From contig NC_003552.1 in NCBI RefSeq assembly GCF_000007345.1, positions 4,340,001 through 4,404,000 on the forward strand: DNA of 64,000 nt. Direction: 5' to 3'. Both the position numbers and the translations under genes were made by a program. This document shows, piece after piece, positions 1 to 8,868 of the stretch (position 1 is its first letter; every line of letters begins with the position of its first letter). The DNA comes from Methanosarcina acetivorans C2A. Its GTDB lineage: Archaea; Halobacteriota; Methanosarcinia; Methanosarcinales; Methanosarcinaceae. Below the pieces are notes generated by a model that saw nothing but the letters and a program-made list of their open reading frames with translations, was not told the DNA's origin and searched no databases.

Positions 1-170
1 GATATCAGTGGTTTCTTTTGAGAGCGAACTTTTATTGGTTGGTCGTTCACAAGTTTCCCAAGATACTTGCTTTTCTGTCGGATTTTCTTTTCTACAGGAT
101 CGTAATAAGGAGTGATCTCATAGAGGTATTCGTTTCCTTTTATTACTTTGACTCTTGTAAATGGCTTCAT
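1..170 (-). CDS. Transposase N-terminus, cut by window edge
   Basis: The first 56 codons of a gene that reads leftward out of the window. The protein starts MKPFTRVKVIKGNEYLYEIT and continues with a basic stretch containing YYDPVEKKIRQKSKYLGK. This opening is familiar from IS1634/IS4-type transposases that are common in Methanosarcina genomes. The catalytic DDE residues would lie outside the window, so neither family nor intactness can be confirmed. The ATG is at 168-170. It belongs with the mobile-element cluster that fills the first 8 kb. Confidence 0.6.
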   Translation of the reverse strand, partial: MKPFTRVKVIKGNEYLYEITPYYDPVEKKIRQKSKYLGKLVNDQPIKVRSQKKPLI

Positions 171-470
171 TATGCATAATAATTAGGCACATAAAGATAT
201 ATACTTTTCGATAGATAGAGCACTGAAATTAAAGCAAAAAGAGGAGTTGTGCCTAAATTAGTGGGAAGTCAGGTTATATATCCCTAAAATTTGCAAAAAA
301 TCCGTAATTTTTTTTATAAAATACCTTTTCGAATTTAAAGATTAATATAGAAATTCTTTTTTGAGCATACTGGCAGTTTTGAATTTTTCGATCTAACATT
401 CTAACATTAGTTTTTAATTACAAAAGAGTATATTATTTATTAAAGTTATCAGGAGGAATTAGACCAAAAA
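171..470. other. AT-rich spacer
   Basis: No gene is visible in these 300 bases. They are very AT-rich and lie between the edge transposase (leftward) and the repeat protein at 471 (rightward), so they probably hold both promoters. A TATA-like stretch, GTATATTATTTATT, sits near 427-440, about 30-40 bases before the downstream start codon. Confidence 0.4.
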
Positions 471-878
471 ATGCTTTGGATAGGGAGTATTCTACTGGAG
501 AGTGAGTCCACTTATTTGCATAGTAACAATATTGAAACTGCTATTTCAAATGGTAATAATGCACGTACAAAGAACTCTGTTACAAAGGACTCTGTTACAA
601 AGGACTCTGTTACAAAGAACTCTGTCACAAGGGATTCTGTCACAAAGAACTCCGTTACAAAGGACTCTGTCAATCATATCTTCTCTAAATTTCTAAATCC
701 CGGGATGGAAGAGCTGCCGATTTATCTTCTTGGTATATTATTTATGATGTCTGGATTTTTGCTGTTTATTTATGGTCTTTTTATGAGGCAAATTTACCAG
801 TTTGTTATGGGTTTCATTTTTCTGATTTCAGGGCTTGTTTTAGACAATGCAAGAAACTCAGACACGAATGGGAAATGA
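471..878 (+). CDS. Small membrane protein with VTKDS/VTKNS repeats
   Basis: Function not recognised. Of its 135 residues, 33-67 are seven tandem five-residue units (TKNSV, TKDSV or TRDSV), encoded by a 15-bp repeat at 567-671. This Thr/Ser/Lys-rich segment is followed by two hydrophobic helices at about residues 83-102 and 105-123, so the C-terminal half should lie in the membrane. An AGGAGG ribosome-binding site near 451-457 precedes the ATG, a little further away than usual. It stands alone between mobile elements. Repeat number is likely variable because the units are nearly identical. A second open frame runs through the same repeat but lacks a ribosome-binding site and is treated as a shadow. 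Confidence 0.6.
   Translation: MLWIGSILLESESTYLHSNNIETAISNGNNARTKNSVTKDSVTKDSVTKNSVTRDSVTKNSVTKDSVNHIFSKFLNPGMEELPIYLLGILFMMSGFLLFIYGLFMRQIYQFVMGFIFLISGLVLDNARNSDTNGK
567..671 (+). repeat. 15-bp coding tandem repeat, seven copies
   Basis: Seven head-to-tail copies of a 15-bp unit (ACAAAGRACTCTGTY, with one CAAGGG variant), in frame inside the small membrane protein. Each unit encodes five residues. Confidence 0.9.
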
Positions 879-1181
879 AACTTGAAGAAAAAATTACCTA
901 TGCATCTGGATAAGTAGCACTTTAGCAGATTCGGAATAAGAACAGATATCTGTGATTTTTTCAGTTTTCCATTTATAGTCCCGAATTTTTCCAATTTTAT
1001 TTCAGTCGAATACCCCGCTAGCTTGCTGCGGGGATGGAAAACTTCCCCGACAACCGTTAATGATAATATGGTTTATCAATTCCATTTTCTGGGTGTTAAC
1101 TTCTGCTTAAACTAAATTATTTAGGTTTATTGCCTTCTTTAACGGAATTTTGAGCGGTGGCGCGAACATACCCCGTTGCTT
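879..1181. other. Spacer with REP-like hairpin
   Basis: No gene seen. A GC-rich palindrome at 1013-1034 (CCCCGC, then a nine-base AGCT-containing loop, then GCGGGG) stands out from the AT-rich background. At 1160-1180 lies one arm of a similar palindrome whose other arm is at 5215-5236, on the far side of the IS1182-like element. Confidence 0.55.
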
Positions 1182-1626
1182 GGAGGCTGTCCGACAATTA
1201 CTGGTGGTAATAAATTAGCAGTCATCGGTTGTGAAACTGGAACTTTTTAGCTCTATTAAATTTGATTCTATCCACTATTTTTTTCTTAAAGTGAAAAGTT
1301 CCATTTATTCCATTTCTCTTTCTAATGATCTCGTTTTTATTTGAGTAAATCCATATTTTCTTTAAGTTAACTGCTGTACATACCAAATTAAATTCATTTC
1401 TGACTGATTTAATTCCCCTTGTGAGAAATTCTCTAAACCCAAGATTTTCTTTATAGTTTCCAATTGCAGGTTCTACTACCTGCTGCCTTTGTCTGTATAT
1501 TTCTTTTGCTTCTTCAGTTTTCATTTTTTCTGTCAAGGGCGGTTAACTTTTTTCCATTTTGGGCGGTTTAGAATTTGCCAACCTTTTAATATAAATTTTA
1601 CTCAATTTTTCATAAACTTTTAGAAA

Positions 1627-2400
1627 TTACTGGCATATATTTCCTGTTTTTATTCCCTGTTTCTTCCTTTCTTTCAGCCTGTAACTTTCCCCTTTGATGT
1701 TAATCGTAGTTGAATGGTGGAGAATCCTATCAAGTACAGCAGCCGCTATTACATGGTCCTTGAATATCTCTCCCCATTCTCCATATGATTTATTTGATGT
1801 CAAGATCGTTGAACTCTTTTCATACCGTCTTGAGATCAGCTGAAATAGGCAGTGAGCTCCTTCTTCGTCAAATGGGAGATACCCTATTTCGTCAATTATC
1901 AGCACTTTATATTTCATCAAGTCCCTTAGTTTCTTTTCAAGCATTCCTTCTCGATTTGCTATTTTCAACTTCTCGATAAGGTTTCCTGTATTGGTAAAGT
2001 AAACCGAAATCCCTGCTTTTGCTACTTCAATCCCAAGAGCGATTGCAAGATGAGACTTTCCAACTCCGGGAGGACCAAGGAAAACGACATTCTCTGAATT
2101 ATGAACAAATCTCAAGGTTGCAAGGTCTTCGATTGCTTTTTTATCAATGGATTTCTGAAATTCAAAATCGAATTCCTCAAGAGTCTTTTTAACGGGAAAA
2201 ACTGCACTTTTCATCCTTCTCTCAATTGCAACAGCTTCTCTGTGTTTCTTTTCCTGTTCAAACAAGTAATCAAGGACTTCCATTGTTGTCTTGTTGTCCC
2301 TTGCAGCAATTTCAAGGTAGTTATCCAGAAGCTCTTCGATAGAATTAAGTTTCAGGTATTGCAGGTTATTGTGAAGTCTCTCATAGGTGAAGTTGTTCAT
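1627..2400 (-). CDS. istB: IS21 helper ATPase IstB
   Basis: A 257-residue DnaC-like AAA+ ATPase that helps the IstA transposase select targets. The Walker A motif GPPGVGKSH is near residue 108, followed by a Walker B-like LIIDEIGYLPFD near 168 and the TSNKSYGEW sensor region, the hallmark order of IstB. Length and domain order are normal for the family. Its ATG overlaps the end of istA by four bases (ATGA), indicating translational coupling. It could be mistaken for the replication loader DnaC, but its position and coupling to istA settle the identity. Confidence 0.93.
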   Translation of the reverse strand: MNNFTYERLHNNLQYLKLNSIEELLDNYLEIAARDNKTTMEVLDYLFEQEKKHREAVAIERRMKSAVFPVKKTLEEFDFEFQKSIDKKAIEDLATLRFVHNSENVVFLGPPGVGKSHLAIALGIEVAKAGISVYFTNTGNLIEKLKIANREGMLEKKLRDLMKYKVLIIDEIGYLPFDEEGAHCLFQLISRRYEKSSTILTSNKSYGEWGEIFKDHVIAAAVLDRILHHSTTINIKGESYRLKERKKQGIKTGNICQ

Positions 2401-3641
2401 TCAAAACCACCTTCACTAAATATTTCATAGACATCAAGAGACCTTTTTTCAACTTCGGGATCTGAGAACTTCAACGGGATCTGTGAATCTTTTTTGCATT
2501 TTGAGTTCTCTTTAAGAATCTCACTCAGGAGACCCTGGAAATGTTCCTTTTTCCTTGAAACTCTGCAGTTTCCAGGAAGGATTTCATGTTCACAGACTTT
2601 CTCATAATCAACATAGACCTCGAATATTCCTTCAAGGATCTGAAGCTCTGCAGTTCTCCCTGCAAACCTGTAAGGAACAGAATACTTATTTCCAAGGAAC
2701 GAAATATAACAGTCTCTGGAGACCTTTCTGGTCTCCTTATGGACAACTTTGTAAGGAGGAACCTGATCCAGAGGGCTCAGTTTCTCCTCCTTAAAGCGTT
2801 CAAGAGGGATTTGATAGGTTGTTCCGTGGACAGTTGAATTTACCCTTTCCAACCACCTGTGAACTTGGGCGTTCAGGTCTTCGAGAGAGGTAAACCTTCT
2901 TCCAAGGAAGAAATCCCTCTTGACGAAACCGACTGTATTTTCAATTTTCCCTTTTGTCTGAGGCCTGTAAGGCCTGCATAACCGTGGAATAAAACCAAAG
3001 CATTTGAAGAAATCCTCAAACTGTGGGTTCCATTCGGAATCTGATGATTTTAAGGCTCTTTTGATAACAACCTGTTTCATGTTATCACAGAGGATCTCCT
3101 GTGTAAATCCTCCAAAGTACTCAAAAGCGTTCAGATGACACTGAATAAGAGTGGGAGTGTCTATGCTCAGTGTAAATTCAACATATCTCATTCTGGAATA
3201 TCCAAGAATCATGTTGAAACAAAAGAGTTTCTTTACCTTTCCATCAACCTCAACTGTTCCCATCTCTGCCCAGTCAACCTGAGCCTGTACACCTGGTTTT
3301 GTTTCATAGCGGAGTACAGCAGGGACTCCCTGTTTAGGTCGGACTTCTCTTACGAAGTCCTTGACTATGGTTTTTCCTCCATCAAAACCCATTTCTTTGA
3401 TTTCCCTATAAAGGCGAACAGCAGTATAAGGACCTTCTTTGAGTTTTTCTTGTATGTAAGGTTTGAAAGGATCAAGTTTACTCGGTTTTGGCGGACGTTT
3501 CTGAGGTTCTGGGGCAGTTTTCTTTTTAAGATATTTCCTCACAGTTTCCCTAGCATAACCTGTTCTTCTAGAGATCTCACTGATGCTGAAGCCTTGTGAA
3601 TACAAATCTTGTATCAATAGCCATTCCTCCGTTTTCAGCAT
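2397..3641 (-). CDS. istA: IS21 transposase IstA
   Basis: A 414-residue DDE transposase. The N-terminus is a helix-turn-helix (SISEISRRTGYARETVRKYL, residues about 18-37). The integrase core carries the first Asp in AQVDWAEMG (about 125), the second in EILCDNMKQ (about 187) and the Glu in GKIENTVGFVKR (about 235). The C-terminal part contains the SFLGNKYSVPYRFAG motif typical of IstA. Length is normal and no frame damage is seen. It is the first gene of the IS21 operon and overlaps istB by 4 bp. Confidence 0.94.
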   Translation of the reverse strand: MLKTEEWLLIQDLYSQGFSISEISRRTGYARETVRKYLKKKTAPEPQKRPPKPSKLDPFKPYIQEKLKEGPYTAVRLYREIKEMGFDGGKTIVKDFVREVRPKQGVPAVLRYETKPGVQAQVDWAEMGTVEVDGKVKKLFCFNMILGYSRMRYVEFTLSIDTPTLIQCHLNAFEYFGGFTQEILCDNMKQVVIKRALKSSDSEWNPQFEDFFKCFGFIPRLCRPYRPQTKGKIENTVGFVKRDFFLGRRFTSLEDLNAQVHRWLERVNSTVHGTTYQIPLERFKEEKLSPLDQVPPYKVVHKETRKVSRDCYISFLGNKYSVPYRFAGRTAELQILEGIFEVYVDYEKVCEHEILPGNCRVSRKKEHFQGLLSEILKENSKCKKDSQIPLKFSDPEVEKRSLDVYEIFSEGGFE

Positions 3642-4887
3642 TATCTACAATCCTCGAACTTTTCACAAGGATTGAGAATTGGAAGTTTTTAAACCGCCGT
3701 AATTGGAAGATTCTTAACCGCCCTTGACATTTCGGCTAATTGCTTTCTTTCTTTTGAAAACTCTGCTATTTTTAAATGCCTAATTCCATCCTTTCTTTTT
3801 GTACAATTTTTGCTGAATTTACACTTTTTACATTCAGTTCCCTTATAAAGTCTGTATTTTCTCTTCCTTTCTTTCTCATAACCCTCATACAAAAACTTCA
3901 AGCTTTGTTTTTCAGGGCATATAAACTCATCATTTTCTTCATCATATTCAAACTTACTAATATCGAACCTTAGATCTTCGACGTTTTCTGTTATTGTTTT
4001 AGTTACTTCTTGCTCTGGAATATATGGATCCAATTTTTTATCATTCAAATAATGTATGTTGTTTCCGCTATAGTATCCAGTGTCTGCACATATTTTAGTG
4101 CCTACTTTTAATAAACCACAATTTTTTTCTACCATTTCAATTTGAGGCTTCAATTGATAGGTATCGTTTCTGTCTTGACATACATCGTTTGCAACTATAA
4201 TTCCTAGTTTATGATCAACTGTTATTTGAGTATTATATGCCAGTTCAATCGTTCCTTTTTTGTTAATCATAAACCGAGATTCTTGATCAGTTAAGCTCAC
4301 ATTATCAATACTGTCTTTTTCAAATTCATTAAGTGCCTTCTTAATCGTATTTTCAATCTTCCCATTTCTATCGCTAGATTCATCCTTATTGACTTGCTTT
4401 ATGTACTTCACGGCTACAGCTCTTACTTTATGTTTTTCACTTTCATTCAACTGATCATAACCACGGCACTTTCCAAAATGCTCATCCTCAACTTTGTCTA
4501 TTTCAATACCTTTTTTTAATTCATTTTTGACATATTCTTCAATTACTTCCAAGACATTTTTCATAATCGCACTTTTTCTTGACGCAGAGGCTTTTACTTT
4601 GGATCCATCAACGCTTAATTGTTCAAGACCTATTACTCCTAGATCTTTGGCTGCCTTAACTGTGTTTTTGAACATTGCAGTAATCAGTTCTTCATTCTCT
4701 TTTCTGAAATCACTGATTGTTCTAAAATCAGGTTGTAGGTTTTCAGCTAAATACATGTAAACTATATTTTCTCGAACATTGCGAGCTATCGCTCGCGATG
4801 AACGAACTCTATCAAGCATAGATTGAATCAAAATCTTACACATTATGCAAGGATGATAAGCAGGGTGTCCAGAACCGTCATACCTAG

Positions 4888-4987
4888 TACCGTGAAAACC
4901 CAAATGTTGAACATACATTTTAGTGACTACCATCAGCTGATATTGTTTTGATCTAAATTGATGATCCATAATTAAGTTTTCATGGTA
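4888..4987. mobile_element. 100-bp miniature inverted-repeat element
   Basis: Exactly 100 bp, with 12-bp ends TACCGTGAAAAC (4888-4899) and GTTTTCATGGTA (4976-4987) that are inverted repeats with one mismatch. A CTAG direct repeat flanks it (4884-4887 and 4988-4991). Removing it with one CTAG copy rejoins the IS1182 transposase frame as EFETRYDGSGHPAYHP, so it is a true insertion. It encodes nothing convincing and needs a transposase supplied elsewhere. CTAG-type targets are used by some IS5-group transposases; that link is inference. Confidence 0.82.
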
Positions 4988-5283
4988 CTAGTTTCAAATT
5001 CACTAAAATCCATCTCATCCACAAAAGACTCAACCAAATAGCAGATATGATCTGAAGGAATAAGATCTCGGATATCTGGAGGTAAAGTCCAAACTTGATT
5101 CTTTAAAGATTTAATAAAAACCATAAACCAAAAAATTAGTAGAATAGTATATAATAATTAATATATTAAAAGCGGAGACCTCGATTACCTGAAGTAATTG
5201 TCGGACAGCCTCCTTGCAGCGGGGTGCATCAGCGCAATTTTGATTTGATTGTTGGCTATTGATATTGTTTTGCCATTTAGCAT

Positions 5284-5715
5284 TCATTGTTTTTTAGCTA
5301 TTAGATAGATTCTTTTGAATTTTAAGTCGATCATGTCTGAGTCATCTGTCTGTTCTTCAAAAGCTTCTTTAACTAACTCACGGAAAGAACTTATGTAATC
5401 TTCGGTCAGGGTTTCCGTATAGAAAGACTGGTTCAAATAACCGTTTTCGGCTCCGGATTGATAAATCTTATATGCTTCTTCAGGAGAGAAGAGGTTCGAC
5501 TCTTCTCGAAGTTCACTATGAATAACATCAAATCCGCAACTTCTGAATAGCTGTTCATATTTTTTTGTGATATGCCCCGGTCCGCAGCAGAGGTCAAGGA
5601 CATCTTCTCCCGGTTGAATCGATAAAAGGTTCAGAAGGACTTCGGAAGCTGACTTTTGAACAAGTGAGTTTTTTGCATACGTAAAAGCCTTGGAATTAAA
5701 GTTTACTTCTGACAT
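5284..5715 (-). pseudogene. SAM-dependent methyltransferase with internal deletion
   Basis: The 143-residue frame keeps the start of a class I methyltransferase: a leader about 35 residues long, then the SAM-binding motif I, VLDLCCGPGHITKK (residues about 39-52). The text then jumps directly to YEQLFRSCGFDVIHSE, which belongs to the C-terminal third of such enzymes. The strands that bind the SAM ribose and the catalytic loop are missing, roughly 100 residues. The protein is therefore probably inactive. The junction is in frame, so a short product may still be made. It sits just outside the IS1182-like element, where deletions are likely. Confidence 0.7.
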
Positions 5716-6001
5716 TTTTGATCACTTTTCCTTGGTCTTAAATACATTCCTGAATTGTATTTGCGACAGTATGTTTCTATATAATCTTTCTGTCCGGAGT
5801 CTCAAACAATCAAAAACCCGGGAATAACTGTGGATTTGAAAAAGAGACGAAGAAGCCAATTTTGAGGATTCGGTTCCAAAAATTTACCAACATTTATTAA
5901 GCAGTCTATTGAGAGTTAGTTTTACAGTTTAAAGGTATATATCAAATCTAGCTTTATATCAAACCTTGTTCTGGTTCCATGCCGAGGCGGTATTATGAGA
6001 A

Positions 6002-6792
6002 ATGTTACAAAGAGAAATATTACAAAGTATGGAATTTTTTCGTTTTGGGCTCTTTTTTTTGCTGACATTAAATGCGTTAGCCCTGTCCGATCTTTCTGAG
6101 GATAGTATCAAACTCGAAACAATAGTGACGAACCCATGGGTATTGGCATGAACGTAAACTTCATACATTACATCCATGAAGAATTAAGTAACTACTCAGA
6201 TACGATTTTAACGGGTACAGTTAAAGAAATACTTCCGCCCAGATGGAATACAATAGACGGAAAACAGCCGAACAAACCACTTACTGAACTCGATCCTCTT
6301 AACGACACTATTTACACGGACATTGTTATAAGTGTGGATGAGTATCTCAAAAATCCATTATCGTATAGAGAGGTTATTGTCAGATCAATTGGTGGGGCAG
6401 TTGGAAATGTTAGTATGACATCGGACGCTGAACCAACCTTCAAAACGGGGGAGAAGGTTTTACTTTATCTAAGCGAGGATACTGATCTGTCTACAAAGGA
6501 CATCGATCCTGAACATTTCATTGTTACGGATTTTTACGAGGGCAAATTCACATTAACTGATGATGGGAAAGCTATAGGTCGCGTCGAAAACACTACTCTG
6601 GATGAGTTGCTGAGCACAATTACTCAAACCGACAATAGCACAAATGATACCGAAGTATCAGAGAATGCAGAAACAGCAGCTAGGCAGGCAGGAGTCGGTT
6701 CTACTATTCAATCAAAAAGAATTCCTTTCATGAGCTTCTTCTGGACGCTTGGAGCAGTGCTTGGAGCAGTCCTGATTGTAAGACACAGGTAA
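6002..6792 (+). pseudogene. Membrane-anchored surface protein, frameshifted
   Basis: Two open frames make one protein. The first (6002-6151) gives a signal peptide (MEFFRFGLFFLLTLNALAL from the ATG at 6029) followed by LSEDSIKLETIVTNPWVLA. The second (from about 6136 to 6792) continues NVNFIHYIHEELSNYSDTIL and ends in a hydrophobic anchor plus basic tail, FFWTLGAVLGAVLIVRHR. A single one-base shift near 6140-6150 joins them. The intact protein would be about 255 residues, exported and held in the membrane by its C-terminus. Function is unknown. The second frame also has an ATG at 6136, but that start would remove the signal peptide. Confidence 0.65.
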
Positions 6793-7079
6793 AAATAAGG
6801 TTGTTTATGATCCATTAAACGGCTATTCTGCTTCACTTAAAGGGTAGTATCTATGATTTTGTTATGAAGTCATAAGATCAAAACATTATGGAAATGGAGT
6901 AGAAAAGTAAGTATTTCCAGTAATAGTATCCTTTTATTCAGGTTCAGGGATGAGTGGTTCTAATTAATTCCGACTCATTCCTATTTTGCTCATGCCAACC
7001 AAAGTAAAAACTGAGGGGATTTTAACCCCTAAATACATTATATTTTGAGAAGTCCAAATCTCCTGGCATTCGATCCTTA

Positions 7080-7813
7080 GGTATTGTTAATTAAATATAG
7101 ATAACTCTTTATTTCTGTGTTTCATCAATAGAAGAACAGAGTACTTTAGCATTTCAAGACTCTTCGTATAACACTTTGTCTTTCATCTCAACCTTGCCAG
7201 AAAGTGCCTTAGTATGCCGTTATATCCTTCAACTGTATACGTTTCTGCTTTGGATTGAGTATGAATGGTTTCAGGAATAAACTCTGCATATGCCCTCCAG
7301 TGATCAGTCATCACTTCTCCAATCTCTTTCTTCTTTAATTTTTCCCAGAGTAGTTGTCCAGTTTTCGTTCCTCTGCTACCAAAAGAGCAGTTGATGAATT
7401 TTTTCCCAACTCTATCAACAGCAATCCAGATCCAGCAATATTTTTTTTGTTACCGATGTAAGTGTGCATCTCATCCAGTTCAACAATAGATATCTCATTT
7501 TCGCTTTTTAGCTCCTCTATCTCCTGACCAAATTTCTTTATCCATTTTTGGACAGAAACATGACTTACCCCTAAAAATCGTCCTATTGAACGAAATCCTA
7601 ATCCCTCAAGATAAAGTTGCAAAGCCTGTCTCTTAACTAAAGGAGAACTAGCAGTTGATTTTAGCTCGACTGAATAGTTATATCCACAATCGTGGCATTT
7701 GTAGCGTTGACGTCCACAAACTATACCGTTTTTTGTGTGATTGGAACTTTTGCATCTTGGGCAGTTCATGCAGAAATATAGGTTTTCATAATATATAACT
7801 ATAATTAAATACC
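7080..7813 (-). mobile_element. Decayed IS1-family element
   Basis: About 734 bp, an IS1-like size, around a damaged IS1-type transposase. Short imperfect inverted ends are visible: GGTATT with TAATTA and ATAG at 7080-7101, and CTATAATTAAATACC at 7799-7813. No target duplication could be matched, so the exact limits are tentative. Confidence 0.5.
7087..7769 (-). pseudogene. IS1-family transposase, frameshifted and nonsense-mutated
   Basis: The N-terminal zinc ribbon (CPRCKS and CHDCGYNY) and helix-turn-helix (GFRSIGRFLGVSHVSVQKWI) are intact, followed by VELDEMHTYIGNKKN. At an A8 run (about 7441-7448) the frame shifts. The continuation in the other frame reads YCWIWIAVDRVGKKFINCSF, then EVMTDHWRAYAEFIP and TVEGYNGILRHFLARLR. 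A TGA follows, after which KTKCYTKSLEMLKYSVLLLM completes the family C-terminus. IS1 elements can use frameshifting, but at a different place, and the TGA argues for decay. Without repair the transposase is inactive. Confidence 0.8.
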
Positions 7814-7877
7814 AATGCCAAAAATTGAAATGGGATTACCCAATTGTAGAATGAAAAATGGTTTTGAGACAGCCTGA

Positions 7878-8036
7878 AAAGCTATACTTGAACCGATCAG
7901 CGAAGAACTCAAAAAAATGACTCTTGCACTTGAATCCCAACTATTGAAACCTTTAGCTTTTCTGATTAAAGAAGCAAATGTGCTGGAACCTGAAATTTTC
8001 CGGAAATATTTGAAGAACTCAAAAGAAAGAGCATAA
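7878..8036 (+). pseudogene. C-terminal gene remnant
   Basis: An open stretch of about 52 codons with helical, charged content (ILEPISEELKKMTLALESQL, then FLIKEANVLEPEIFRKYL) runs from just after a TGA to TAA at 8034-8036. It has no convincing start unless the internal ATG at 7917 is used. It looks like the tail of a longer gene cut off when the neighbouring IS1-type element arrived. Family not recognised. Confidence 0.35.
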
Positions 8037-8061
8037 TGAAAAAGAAGTTAAGACAAGCTTT

Positions 8062-8868
8062 TTACTGCTTCTCTTTCTCCGTATCCTCTTTCCGGCTTTT
8101 AATAATGTTGCCGAAATACATACACCCTTCCATTGAGATCGTTGGCATCTCCGGGGATTCATCGACCATTTGTATCGGAGCACCCCGAACAAGCACACAG
8201 GGAACTCTTTCTCCTGCTTCTCCCATAAGGAGTTCAGCCGCAGAAACCAGGTTATCGGCTGCCGCTTTGTAAGTCAGGCGGAGGGGCTTTCCGTAAATAT
8301 CAAAAGTGCCTCTTGCATCCTCGACAGGTACAAAACCCGAAATCCCGAGTGCAAGCCCTGTGCAGCCCAGGCGCAGGGGCTGAGTCCTGCTGTCCCCTAT
8401 AATCACGCCCAGCTTGCAGGAGTAACGCTGCTCCAGCCTTTTCCGGATGGTTTCGGAACTTTTTCTCGGGTCTTCCGGAAGCAGGACTACGTGACCGTCA
8501 GGCGCGTTTGAAGCATCAATTCCAGCATTGGGAGAGAGAATACCCTTTGTAATCGTAAGAGCGGCTCCGGGAACACCCCCGAAAAGCTCGTCACATTCCT
8601 GAAGCACAAGTTCCATTTCCCTCGGGTCTATCCCGTATTTTTCCCCGAGAGATAAGGCCTTTTCCCCGGGCTTAATGCTGGCAAGCTCGACTATTCGATT
8701 TTCCGCCGTGGCAACAGCGGATTCGGCCAGCACAAAAACATCCCCATCAACCGGACTAATACCTGCGTCCTGCAGAGAAGCTTCAAGGGCCTGAACGATG
8801 TCGTCTCCTGCTCTGATGATAGGAGTCTCAATCCCGAACATCTGGATGGAAGTGATTTTTGGATTCAT
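8062..8868 (-). CDS. cofE: Coenzyme F420:L-glutamate ligase
   Basis: CofE adds one or more L-glutamates to F420-0 in a GTP-dependent reaction, giving the polyglutamate tail of the hydride carrier F420 used throughout methanogenesis. The 268-residue protein has the expected length. Typical motifs are VLAESAVATAENRI (about 46-59), GVPGAALTITKGI (about 98-110), PEDPRKSSETIRK (about 130) and the signature GDSRTQPLRLGCTGLALG (about 157-174), followed by FDIYGKPL and VRGAP. The gene stands alone, leftward, with about 250 empty bases upstream. No damage is visible. Confidence is high because the GDSR and RLGCTG motifs are specific to this family. Confidence 0.93.
   Translation of the reverse strand: MNPKITSIQMFGIETPIIRAGDDIVQALEASLQDAGISPVDGDVFVLAESAVATAENRIVELASIKPGEKALSLGEKYGIDPREMELVLQECDELFGGVPGAALTITKGILSPNAGIDASNAPDGHVVLLPEDPRKSSETIRKRLEQRYSCKLGVIIGDSRTQPLRLGCTGLALGISGFVPVEDARGTFDIYGKPLRLTYKAAADNLVSAAELLMGEAGERVPCVLVRGAPIQMVDESPEMPTISMEGCMYFGNIIKSRKEDTEKEKQ

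Larger units (their letters stand above)
1531..3729 (-). mobile_element. Complete IS21-family element
   Basis: The ends are a 16-bp inverted repeat, TGTCAAGGGCGGTTAA at 1531-1546 and its complement at 3714-3729. Internal copies of GGCGGTTT/AAACCGCC lie near each end, as usual for multi-site IS21 ends. A 4-bp direct repeat TTTC flanks it (1527-1530 and 3730-3733). It contains istA and istB with a 4-bp overlap and both look intact, so it is probably autonomous. It lies inside the transposase gene of the IS1182-like element. Confidence 0.9.
1222..5124 (-). pseudogene. IS1182-type transposase, split in three
   Basis: The gene reads leftward from ATG 5122-5124. Piece one (5124-4988) encodes about 45 residues with PPDIRDLIPSDHICYLVE. 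Piece two (4883-3730) starts RYDGSGHPAYHP and contains the DGSKVKASAS and ICADTGYYSG motifs of IS1182 transposases plus the CPEKQ/CKKCKFSKNC cysteine region. Piece three (1526-1222) starts in EKMKTEEAKEIYRQRQQ and contains VVEPAIGNYKENLGFREFL. Joining the pieces, with one copy of each target duplication kept, gives 1596 nt and 531 residues with no frame change, so only the two insertions broke the gene. The open frame now seen at 4969-3689 begins inside the miniature element and ends inside the IS21-type element, so it is chimeric at both ends. Confidence 0.88.
1182..5213 (-). mobile_element. IS1182-like element carrying two nested insertions
   Basis: A 19-bp perfect terminal inverted repeat, GGAGGCTGTCCGACAATTA, is at 1182-1200 and its complement at 5195-5213. 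Between them is a transposase gene in three pieces (5124-4988, 4883-3730 and 1526-1222), separated by a 100-bp miniature element and a 2.2-kb IS21-type element. Without those two insertions the element would be about 1.7 kb, a normal size for this family. The flanks (1160-1180 and 5215-5236) are complementary, so it appears to have landed in the middle of a palindrome. No clear target duplication was found. Confidence 0.85.

Noticed and set aside
502-696. 64-codon frame through the 15-bp repeat
   Set aside because: It is the +1 frame of the repeat in the membrane protein at 471-878, with no ribosome-binding site and repetitive LLQRT content.
1627-2400. Chromosomal replication loader DnaC
   Set aside because: It overlaps istA by 4 bp inside IS21 ends, so it is IstB.
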